Shown here piece by piece: positions 57,027 through 64,000 of a DNA stretch of 64,000 bases (within the stretch, counting starts at the first letter, position 1; every line of letters begins with the position of its first letter). The notes beneath the pieces were generated by a model. That model made no database searches, had not been told where the DNA came from, and saw nothing but the letters and a program-made list of their open reading frames with translations. This DNA is from Methanohalophilus sp. (GTDB taxonomy: Archaea > Halobacteriota > Methanosarcinia > Methanosarcinales > Methanosarcinaceae): the NCBI RefSeq assembly GCF_030156785.1, contig NZ_JASGLW010000005.1, positions 1 through 64,000 of the forward strand, read 5' to 3'. The position numbers and the translations under genes were made by a program.

Positions 57027-58567
57027 CTTACACTCCTCTCGAGTACTGCTGTTATGTATGGTTGTGGATCAAGCAATTCATTTGCAATTGATGTAGAAAG
57101 TGCCATTAAGGGTTCCGGGTAAATTCCGAGAATCAAAACAATCCCTGCCAGTATTACCATGGGGATTGCCATTCTGGTTGACACGGTGTGAGTATGATAG
57201 TCTCCATATTCATCAGTTGCTTTCTCGCCCCAAAACATGAGAAGCCATGCTCGGAACATGTAGAAAAGGGTCAATATTGCAAATAATAATGCGATTATTA
57301 TTGGGATATAATATTCACCCAAAAGTCCTGCATCAAAGAGGACAAATTTTGCAATAAATCCTCCCATTGGCGGAAGTCCTGCAATTGACATGGAACCTAT
57401 AAGAAAAATACCGCTCATCAGAGGTGCGGTTTTTACCATCCCTCCCATTTTGCGCATGTCTCTTGTACGTGCATGGTGAATGATCCCGCCAGCTGTCAGG
57501 AAAAGCATGGACTTAGCAACCGCATGATTGACAAGGTATACAAAAGTTGCTGCAAGTGCATAAGCAGTACCCATACCTACTCCTAAAATCACATAACCAA
57601 TTTGGCTGATACTTGAATATGCCAACAAACGTTTAACATCATTTTGGCCGATTGCTGAAATTGCCCCGATTATTATAGTTAGAAGTGCCAATATAATTAT
57701 AATTGGCTGAAGGATGAACATCGCATCATGGAATATTAGGTAACACACCCTTAGGATTCCGTATACTCCTACCTTTATCATTATTCCGCTAAGCATTGCA
57801 CTTATTGGTGAAGGTGCAGATGGGTGTACGTCAGGGAGCCAGTAATGCAAGGGGAAAATGGCGGCTTTGTTTCCAAAGACAACAATGAACAAGAGTGCAA
57901 TGACATATATATGCCATGGCATAGTTCCCGCAGCGTTTAGAGTTTCGATTTTGACAGCTATGTCTGCCATATTGAGTGTTCCCACTGTAGCATAAAGAGC
58001 AGCAATTGCAATAAGCATAACAATGGAACCCAGCATGTTAAGCATGAGATACTTGAAAGCGGCTTCCATTTTGTCAGGTATTTTTGTAAAGCCACCTTTT
58101 CCGGAAGCAACTACAAGTCCGCATGATGATAGTAGCAGGATTTCGAAAAAGACAAACATATTAAATATGTCGCCTGTGAGGAAAGTACCGTTAAGTCCTG
58201 CAACCAGTAAATTGAATAATGCATAATATGTTGTGTTGAGGGCTCTACTGTCCATATAGTCAAGGGAGTATATCAGTGCCATAAGGGAGACAAGGGAGCT
58301 AACTACTACCAGTCCCGAACTAAGTAGATCGGCCACCAGAATAATTCCATATTTACCCCATTCGCCGACTTCATAAACCAGAATCCCGTTATTCCAGACG
58401 TTGAAAAGGAGTACAATGCTCAATGCAAATAGTATTAATGAAGCAAAGAGATTAATGCCCTTCTGGAAAGATGGCATCGTCCTGAGTATCACTGTTATTG
58501 TCGAAAGGACGATGGGCAATACTATCAGTATAATAGGAATGTGGTTTGATATATACATTAACCCCAT
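57023..58567 (-). CDS. mnhD: Mrp antiporter subunit D (NuoN/NuoM-like)
   Basis: 514 residues, about 14 membrane segments. The proton-channel part has GNKAAIFPLHYWLPDVHPSAPSPISAMLSGIMIKVGVYGILR and LLAYSSISQIGYVILGVG. It is homologous to complex I antiporter-like subunits. Overlaps mnhC by 10 nt. Confidence 0.94.
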   Translation of the reverse strand: MGLMYISNHIPIILIVLPIVLSTITVILRTMPSFQKGINLFASLILFALSIVLLFNVWNNGILVYEVGEWGKYGIILVADLLSSGLVVVSSLVSLMALIYSLDYMDSRALNTTYYALFNLLVAGLNGTFLTGDIFNMFVFFEILLLSSCGLVVASGKGGFTKIPDKMEAAFKYLMLNMLGSIVMLIAIAALYATVGTLNMADIAVKIETLNAAGTMPWHIYVIALLFIVVFGNKAAIFPLHYWLPDVHPSAPSPISAMLSGIMIKVGVYGILRVCYLIFHDAMFILQPIIIILALLTIIIGAISAIGQNDVKRLLAYSSISQIGYVILGVGMGTAYALAATFVYLVNHAVAKSMLFLTAGGIIHHARTRDMRKMGGMVKTAPLMSGIFLIGSMSIAGLPPMGGFIAKFVLFDAGLLGEYYIPIIIALLFAILTLFYMFRAWLLMFWGEKATDEYGDYHTHTVSTRMAIPMVILAGIVLILGIYPEPLMALSTSIANELLDPQPYITAVLERSVR

Positions 58568-58977
58568 AACCTCCGCAGTTTTGAGATGTCTGTAGTCCCG
58601 TATTCTTCATATATGCGATATATAAGGATCAAAATAAATGCGGTTGTTGCCAGACTGATTACAATAGCAGTAAGTACGAGTGCCTGTACAAGAGGATCAA
58701 CGTATATCATCTCAGCTGATTCAGGAACAATAGGTGCAAGAATTGAATTTGCAAGATCATCTGTGAAGATTGTCCCGGACGAAGGTTCAATGTGTTCGCC
58801 GGTTATTATTGGTACCTTTTCTCCGTTAAAAAGACCGGTTGAAACAATTAACAGGTTTACTGCATGTGAAAGAATGGAAAGCCCAATGACCACTTTGATG
58901 AGATCTTTCCTGAGGATAAGGAAAGTTCCGATACCAAAAAGTAATGCTATGGTTATTGAAAGCAATGTATTGTTCAT
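58558..58977 (-). CDS. mnhC: Mrp antiporter subunit C (NuoK-like)
   Basis: 139 residues, three membrane segments. IGLSILSHAVNLLIVSTGLF and the C-terminal DPLVQALVLTAIVISLATTAFILILIYRIY are conserved MnhC blocks. A polar loop of about 45 residues lies between segments 2 and 3, longer than in many bacterial forms. Overlaps mnhB by 4 nt. Confidence 0.93.
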   Translation of the reverse strand: MNNTLLSITIALLFGIGTFLILRKDLIKVVIGLSILSHAVNLLIVSTGLFNGEKVPIITGEHIEPSSGTIFTDDLANSILAPIVPESAEMIYVDPLVQALVLTAIVISLATTAFILILIYRIYEEYGTTDISKLRRLWG

Positions 58978-59390
58978 TTTTCCTCCCCCAGTGTTTTGAA
59001 TATGTAAAGAAGGCTTCCGATTACTACAAAATAAACTCCTGTATCAAAGAGTGCTGCAGAAACCAGTTCGATTTCTCCGAACATTGGTAGGTGTACCAAC
59101 TCCACTGCGCTCCTGAAGAAATTATGATTAAAGGGTATGGCCGCAAAAGCTGTCATTGATGCCAGTAGTAGTCCAAATGCAAACCATTTGTCCCATTCCG
59201 GATTAAAGAAGGATTTCACATTCTTAAGTCCAAAAACTACATATGTGAGTGATATTACTGATGCAAACATAACTCCTCCGATAAATCCTCCTCCGGGGTT
59301 ATTGTGTCCTGCAAGCAGGAGGGATATGGAGAATAAAATTATCAACGGGATGCATATCTTAGTAACAGTTTTGGTAATGAGAGTTGTCAC
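58974..59390 (-). CDS. mnhB: Mrp antiporter subunit B
   Basis: 138 residues, four membrane segments. LLAGHNNPGGGFIGGVMFASVISLTYVVFG and ALFDTGVYFVVIGSLLYIF are the MnhB signature. Overlaps mnhA by 4 nt. Confidence 0.93.
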   Translation of the reverse strand: MTTLITKTVTKICIPLIILFSISLLLAGHNNPGGGFIGGVMFASVISLTYVVFGLKNVKSFFNPEWDKWFAFGLLLASMTAFAAIPFNHNFFRSAVELVHLPMFGEIELVSAALFDTGVYFVVIGSLLYIFKTLGEEK

Positions 59391-61756
59391 TGTTTGTCAC
59401 CTCTACTGCTTATGAGGTTATATGTTCCTAATGCAGCAAGACAGAGTACTGAAATTTCTCCCAGAGTATCGTATCCCCTGAAATCAACAATTATGACATT
59501 GACAATGTTATGGCCACCTGCGAGAGGGAGGCTCTTCTCCACAAAATAATATGAAAGGGATTCTAATGGGTATACTATTTCATGTGTTGCATTGAGTAAC
59601 AGGATCAATACTGTGAGGGATACTGCTGAAGCAATAACGAGGTCTTTTGCCATGGTGGTTCTGGATATTTTTTCTCTGAATATCTGCGGAACCCTGACAA
59701 TCACCAGCAGGAAAATTATTGTGGTAAGTGTTTCCACCAAGATCTGAGTCATGGCAAGATCTGGTGCTTTGAGATAGATGAAAACAAGGCTTACAAGGTA
59801 TCCCACAGCTGAAAGTGCGATTATGGCATGCAGGTATTTTTTTAAGACTGCAGATGCGATGGCTGCAATTATCATCAGACCAAGTATTAGGACCTCATAT
59901 GCAGGGACATTAAAGTTCAGGTTATCCGGAATCAGAGTAGCCGCAACCATGAGGGCAGGTATTGTTCCCAGAATTACGAATAATAGAAGCATGGCATTAA
60001 TGTAGGTCTTTATAGTACCCGGCTGGAAACATCCAGCAAAGTCTCCAGCTCTGGATTTTGCACCATCTACTATTTTATCATATACGTAATTCATGCTAAA
60101 CCATGGAATGCGTTCATTTGTCCGGTTTTGCCATGCAGCAATATTGTCATATTTTGTGTAGACTGCAATTCCAATCAGGAATGTTGCAATTGTCATCATC
60201 AGGGATGTTGTGAATCCATGCCACAGTGCTACATGCAGATGTACTTCCTCAAGCAAGATTCCAGCGGTAGCCGGTTTGATTATGTAATAAACGGCAGTGG
60301 ATGGCGAAATCCCGATGAATATTACAAGGACTGCAAGGAATGCTGCAGGAATCAGCATGGTCAATGGTGCTTCATGGACATGCTGGGGAAGGTGATGATC
60401 CTGTCGTTTCCCAAGGAATATCCCGTCGATGAGTTTTATTGAGTATGCAAATGTAAATACACCACCCATGACTGCTATTGCAGGAATAAGAACTTCAAAT
60501 GGTCCTCCAAGTATATGCCCCATCTCAAGAGAAGTCTCATAGAACATTTCCTTGCTGAGGAATCCGTTCAGAGGTGGCACTCCTGCCATAGCAAGAGCTG
60601 CAATTGATGCGATTATGAATGTGATAGGCATCTCTTTTCGCAATCCTCCAAGCTTGCGGATGTCACGGGTAGCAGTTTCGTGGGCTACAATTCCGGCTAC
60701 GAGGAAAAGACATGCTTTGAATATTGCATGGTTGAGGAGATGGAATGTGGCTGCTGCAACCCCGATTCCGGGTTCATGATACGATGTGTATCCATACATT
60801 GTCATCATGTAGGCAAGCTGGCTGATAGTCGAATAAGCGAGAATTGCTTTGATATCCGTCTGCCTGAACGCTAGGAATCCTGCAAGTAGCATTGTGAATA
60901 TTCCGATTCCACCTACAAGGATAAACCATGCATCTGTTCCGGAAAATATTGGATGCATGCGTGCAATCAGGTATATACCGGCTTTTACCATTGTTGCGGA
61001 ATGCAGGAAAGCACTTACCGGAGTTGGGGCTTCCATTGCATTGGGAAGCCATATATAGAAAGGACCCTGTGCGGATTTCGCAGAGGCACCGATCACAATC
61101 AGGATTAGGGTTATAAGAAACAATGGATGTACCTTAAGATTCTGTACAATTTCTGGATTCTGGAGGATTGTAGGAATATCAAACGTACCGGTTATGGAGT
61201 GTAGTAAAATGAATCCAGCCAGCATGAATAGTCCGCCTCCAACTGTAATGAGCAATGATTTGGTTGCGCCGTAGATTGAAGCGGGTTTGTTTCTCCAGTA
61301 GCCGATAAGCATGAATGATGTAATGCTGGTAAGCTCCCAGAAAATAAAGAGCTGGATTAGATTTGATGAAAATACCATTCCGATCATGGATCCCATGAAA
61401 AGTAATAGGTATTTGTAGTAGCGTGGTAGGTCCTCTTTGTGGGACATGTAGCTATTGGAATAACCCATTATGATAAAGCCAATACCAGATGCAATAAACC
61501 CTATCATCATCGAAAGACCGTCTGCATAAATTCCAAATTCAATGCCTGCAGACGGTAACCAGGTTATTGATTGTTTAATTGCATGACCTTCTGCTACAGT
61601 GTGGGTAACCTGTCCAATGAGAATAAAACTGATTAATGCAATGGCTGCCGAAAACCAACCAATGCGATGTTTGATGCCTTTTTCAATAAAGGGAACAAAC
61701 AAAGCGGCAACAAATGGAAAAAATATCGCCAGAATGATTGCATTAAAGGGGTCCAT
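59387..61756 (-). CDS. mnhA: Mrp antiporter subunit A (NuoL-like, with MnhB-like C-terminal domain)
   Basis: About 789 residues from ATG 61756 (MDPFNAIILAIFFPFV). Some 20 membrane segments. The NuoL-like core has KSAQGPFYIWLPNAMEAPTPVSAFLHSATMVKAGIYLIARM and the quinone-oxidoreductase-like ATFHLLNHAIFKACLFLVAG. The last 200 residues form the MbhD/MbhE-type domain ending ...IVDFRGYDTLGEISVLCLAALGTYNLI. ATG 61756 fits a TATA box centred about 28 nt upstream; ATG 61774 is too close to it. First gene of mnhABCDEFG. Confidence 0.94.
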   Translation of the reverse strand: MDPFNAIILAIFFPFVAALFVPFIEKGIKHRIGWFSAAIALISFILIGQVTHTVAEGHAIKQSITWLPSAGIEFGIYADGLSMMIGFIASGIGFIIMGYSNSYMSHKEDLPRYYKYLLLFMGSMIGMVFSSNLIQLFIFWELTSITSFMLIGYWRNKPASIYGATKSLLITVGGGLFMLAGFILLHSITGTFDIPTILQNPEIVQNLKVHPLFLITLILIVIGASAKSAQGPFYIWLPNAMEAPTPVSAFLHSATMVKAGIYLIARMHPIFSGTDAWFILVGGIGIFTMLLAGFLAFRQTDIKAILAYSTISQLAYMMTMYGYTSYHEPGIGVAAATFHLLNHAIFKACLFLVAGIVAHETATRDIRKLGGLRKEMPITFIIASIAALAMAGVPPLNGFLSKEMFYETSLEMGHILGGPFEVLIPAIAVMGGVFTFAYSIKLIDGIFLGKRQDHHLPQHVHEAPLTMLIPAAFLAVLVIFIGISPSTAVYYIIKPATAGILLEEVHLHVALWHGFTTSLMMTIATFLIGIAVYTKYDNIAAWQNRTNERIPWFSMNYVYDKIVDGAKSRAGDFAGCFQPGTIKTYINAMLLLFVILGTIPALMVAATLIPDNLNFNVPAYEVLILGLMIIAAIASAVLKKYLHAIIALSAVGYLVSLVFIYLKAPDLAMTQILVETLTTIIFLLVIVRVPQIFREKISRTTMAKDLVIASAVSLTVLILLLNATHEIVYPLESLSYYFVEKSLPLAGGHNIVNVIIVDFRGYDTLGEISVLCLAALGTYNLISSRGDKQ

Positions 61757-61778
61757 GTCTTTTCTTGATTGCATTACC

Positions 61779-61788
61779 GATATATAAC
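61779..61788 (-). promoter_or_regulatory. TATA box of the mnh operon
   Basis: GTTATATATC on the minus strand, centred about 28 nt before ATG 61756. The predicted transcript starts within a few nt of that ATG, so mnhA is probably leaderless. This supports 61756 over 61774. Confidence 0.55.
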
Positions 61789-62065
61789 TGTTGTTAATGA
61801 ATAATTAAAAAAATAATACAGTTGGTATGATTTAGGTATTTGAGTATTGCACTTTGCGAATCATTTTAGTTCAAACCAATTATATTTTTGCATAAAAATG
61901 TAATCTTATACTTTCTTTTTGCTAGTTAGATAAGTTGCTTTATATGAATGCCTCCTGCGTGGAACAAATTATATATAGGGTAAATTTGTATAGGAGTGTT
62001 TGCTTCAGGCATGCGGTTCCTGAAGAAATGGCATCCTCGTTTTTGTGGATGTCAATAAAATATAT

Positions 62066-62139
62066 GGGCTCGTGGTCTAGCTGGTTATGACGTCGCCTTG
62101 ACATGGCGGAGGTCCGGAGTTCGACTCTCCGCGGGCCCA
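62066..62139 (+). tRNA. tRNA-Val (GAC)
   Basis: 74 nt. Acceptor GGGCTCG/CGGGCCC with one G-U pair, anticodon stem CGCC/GGCG around TTGACAT, anticodon GAC. T-arm CGGAGTTCGACTCTCCG. Discriminator A, no CCA. First of three same-strand tRNAs; a second tRNA-Val (TAC) is at 52 kb. Confidence 0.94.
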
Positions 62140-62192
62140 CCATAATCCGATAACTATAAATGCAAACACATTAACTATGTGTTGCTTACAAT

Positions 62193-62266
62193 GCCCAGGT
62201 AGCTCAGTTTGGGAGAGCGCTGCCCTGAAGAGGCAGTTGTCCCCGGTTCGAGTCCGGGTCTGGGCA
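62193..62266 (+). tRNA. tRNA-Phe (GAA)
   Basis: 74 nt. Acceptor GCCCAGG pairs with TCTGGGC, anticodon stem CTGCC/GGCAG around CTGAAGA, anticodon GAA. T-arm CCCCGGTTCGAGTCCGGG. Discriminator A, no CCA. 53 bp after tRNA-Val. Confidence 0.95.
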
Positions 62267-62287
62267 CCAGGGATAGGAATTGAATAT

Positions 62288-62359
62288 ACACCAGTAGTGT
62301 AGTGGTTATCACCGGGCGTTGCCAACGCTCGAACCCGGGTTCGAATCCCGGCTGGTGTA
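62288..62359 (+). tRNA. tRNA-Gly (GCC)
   Basis: 72 nt. Acceptor ACACCAG/CTGGTGT, anticodon stem GGGCG/CGCTC around TTGCCAA, anticodon GCC. T-arm CCCGGGTTCGAATCCCGGG-like. An A-U first pair is unusual for tRNA-Gly, but the anticodon is clear. No CCA. Last of the tRNA group, 21 bp after tRNA-Phe. Confidence 0.93.
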
Positions 62360-63507
62360 CTCATTTATTTTTATATATCATTTTTAATAATTTACCCATC
62401 TCCAATGGGTTTGGTGTATTGTTTCTGATTCTTCTGTGTTTTTTGCACTTCTATATAAAAAATATATGATTGTGAAAAAAATACTATAAGGATACATATT
62501 CAATAAATTCAATAAATGTGCTGCAAATAATATTTGTTTTAAACCTTTAGTGCTGTCACGTAAGCTGTACAACATCGTACTAATTTTTGAGTATAATCAA
62601 GGGTATGGGAAAGCAAGCAGTTCATAGATACTCTTAGAAGATGTTTTCAGTTTCGCTATATGATTCTCAAACTATATTTAAACCAGCATTGTTGGGAACA
62701 GAGTCGCTGGAATTCATAAGATGTTGTTGTAATCGCAAACCATTTCACGTATATGCATCCAAATTATGTCCAATAGGTAGGTCAGAATAATACCATATGC
62801 CTTCAATATAATCGTTTATCTATGACACTATTTTAATGAATAGTTTACCAGTAATACCTCTTTTTACAGAGCCTGTTTCAAAGATCCATTTTAGTATCCT
62901 CCCTTCTGCCGGGAAATGATTTCTAGAAAAGCAATGCAAGTGAATTAACTACAGATAGATGAATCCCAAAACATGCTACAGCGAGGCGCAGTAGTGGCAA
63001 CAATTAATGTCATTAGCCTTCAAATCTGTGTCAATGAGGGGATGCATTCGATCAGAATTCCCTTGATATCCTGAACCTGATGATGAAGGGAGCAAGGTCA
63101 CAATGATAGGTCGTTTTGCTCAACTGACTCCCCAGAGACTCAAAAAGTCTTCAACTCTTAATATGGTTAAGAACTGAAAGGATTGATAATGATAAGTTAA
63201 TTCCCCTGACCCAAAGATTCGCTCTCGGAATCAATTGCTTTCTTGGATGTTGTACTATTAACGGCAAGCAGTCATGAAATGACGCTATTGATAATTTTTG
63301 ATACAATTCTGCACGCATCAAATGTAGTATTATTGGAAGTTGTCTCCTTTATCAGAATCCTTTTTTGAAAAGGGATATAGCAGTTTATGGATACAGAAAT
63401 AGTGGATTCTGACTTTGATGCTTGATATTGTGGGACAGGCATGAGGCACTCCCACAAATACTCAAAAATTGCGGAAAAATCATTTAGTGACAATGGTTAA
63501 ATTGTGG
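62360..63507. other. Gene-free region with possible mobile-element debris
   Basis: 1148 bp with stops in all frames. Short fragments of open frame (for example 63272-63493 on the minus strand) have no start signal and no recognisable motif. One 15-bp match to the IS5-type terminal repeat lies at 62869. It is probably decayed mobile DNA and spacer; no RNA gene was supported. Confidence 0.5.
62869..62883 (+). repeat. IS5-type terminal-repeat-like sequence
   Basis: GAGCCTGTTTCAAAG matches the left end of the remnant at 2021-2035 (GAGTCTGTTTCAAAA) in 13 of 15 bases. No partner end in inverted orientation was found nearby and no transposase text is clear next to it, so it may be a lone, decayed end. 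Confidence 0.45.
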
Positions 63508-64000
63508 TTAGATCAATATCCTTTCCGGATTTGAATAAATATAAAGATTGGGTCTGCGTGCAAATCCAACCAGTGTTACATTATTTGCCTGTGCAAGTCT
63601 GATTCCCTGATCCATTGGTGCAGCCTTGCTTACTATTACAGGAACTTTCGCATTCACAGCTTTTCCCACCATGGTAACAGACAATCTGCCTGACGTTGCC
63701 ATTATGCACTTATGAAGCTTTACACCTTCAAGTGCTGCTTTGCCGATTGCCTTGTCAACAGCCGAAGCCCGGCTAACGTCCTCGCAGAATGCAAGTATTT
63801 CACCATCCTGACTTGCAATAATCGTCGAATGGGCACCGCCTGTCCTTCGCCAGATCTTCCCTTCTTCAAAAATATGATCAATAAGATCAAAAATCGTATC
63901 TTTCTGTACTCTTAAGTTAGGATCTGGATCAGCAGTACATTTTGTCAGTTTTTTTGTCTTGCAAAAAAGCTTGTTATTATCAATCTCAATCGAAGAAATA
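63508..64000 (-). CDS. fdhD: FdhD-type sulfurtransferase, partial
   Basis: The 5' end is outside the window; 163 codons to TAA 63508 are seen. VSRASAVDKAIGKAALEGVKLHKCIMATSGRLSVTMVGKA and PVIVSKAAPMDQGIRLAQANNVTLVGFARRPNLYIYS are the conserved FdhD core and C-terminus. GGAHSTIIASQDGEILAFCEDV precedes them. FdhD passes sulfur from a desulfurase to the molybdenum/tungsten cofactor of formate dehydrogenases. Only one Cys (LTKC) is seen where the CGxC loop of bacterial FdhD is expected. Confidence 0.92.
   Translation of the reverse strand, partial: ISSIEIDNNKLFCKTKKLTKCTADPDPNLRVQKDTIFDLIDHIFEEGKIWRRTGGAHSTIIASQDGEILAFCEDVSRASAVDKAIGKAALEGVKLHKCIMATSGRLSVTMVGKAVNAKVPVIVSKAAPMDQGIRLAQANNVTLVGFARRPNLYIYSNPERILI

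Noticed and set aside
61940-62364. Minus-strand frames with PRRVELRTSAMSR and RTRTGDNCLF text
   Set aside because: These are translations of the three tRNA genes on the opposite strand.
63082-63128. Possible C/D box RNA (ATGATGA ... ATGATAG ... CTGA)
   Set aside because: The D' box is missing and no terminal stem forms; the boxes can occur by chance in this A/T-rich stretch.

Overview
The window is a chromosomal segment from a methanogenic archaeon, most likely a methylotrophic member of the Methanosarcinaceae (a Methanohalophilus, Methanolobus or Methanococcoides type; the genus is a guess). The evidence is methanogenesis marker protein 2, archaeal short NifB, SepCysS with tRNA-Cys, a RimK-like ligase of the tetrahydromethanopterin/sarcinapterin type, a Ni-sirohydrochlorin/cobyrinate amidase, a thermosome subunit, archaeal AlaRS and TruD, TATA-type promoters and tRNAs without encoded CCA. 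A glycine-betaine ABC importer and a complete Mrp Na+/H+ antiporter fit a salt-adapted organism. I checked the stop codon of each gene I called. Only one ends in TAG, and one other gene carries an in-frame TAG, as expected of a lineage that decodes UAG as pyrrolysine. All functions are from reading the sequence; no database search was run.

Layout. 1-7 kb: a partial DUS-like TIM-barrel gene, an HtrA-type protease interrupted by one amber codon, an IS5-type remnant, an acidic secreted protein plus lipoprotein, HtpX, DUF488 and a radical SAM protein. 7.2-11.8 kb: a six-gene minus-strand run queC-DUF366-queE-queD-nifB-mmp2. 12-19 kb: an alanine dehydrogenase-like enzyme, DUF434, RimK-like ligase, Pth2, TruD, CTP synthase, a membrane protein and a Trm112-like protein. 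19-29 kb: a gate-domain membrane protein, a response regulator, AlaRS, SurE, MoaA with a 49-residue partner gene, and the CfbB/CbiA amidase.

28-34 kb holds the most interesting block, a sulfur locus: LarE-like and ThiF-like genes diverge from a small HTH regulator, followed by tRNA-Cys, SepCysS, MetY and MetX. Four copies of a TTCAC-N4-GTGAA palindrome lie in the two control regions. 34-45 kb: a flavoprotein gene remnant, a FetAB-like transporter, thermosome, DUF5350-like gene, glycine-betaine importer and NurA-HerA. 45-48.5 kb: a five-gene run (DUF134, NBP35-type ATPase, DUF169, alpha/alpha-toroid protein, bactofilin-like protein). 48.5-52 kb: a TauABC/SsuABC-type importer divergent from its probable regulator, and tRNA-Val. 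52-55.9 kb: two MgtE-type membrane halves with a duplicated PhoU/TrkA-C protein, then Sua5. 55.9-61.8 kb: mnhABCDEFG. 62-62.4 kb: tRNA-Val, tRNA-Phe and tRNA-Gly. Then about 1.1 kb without a gene, and the 3' part of fdhD.
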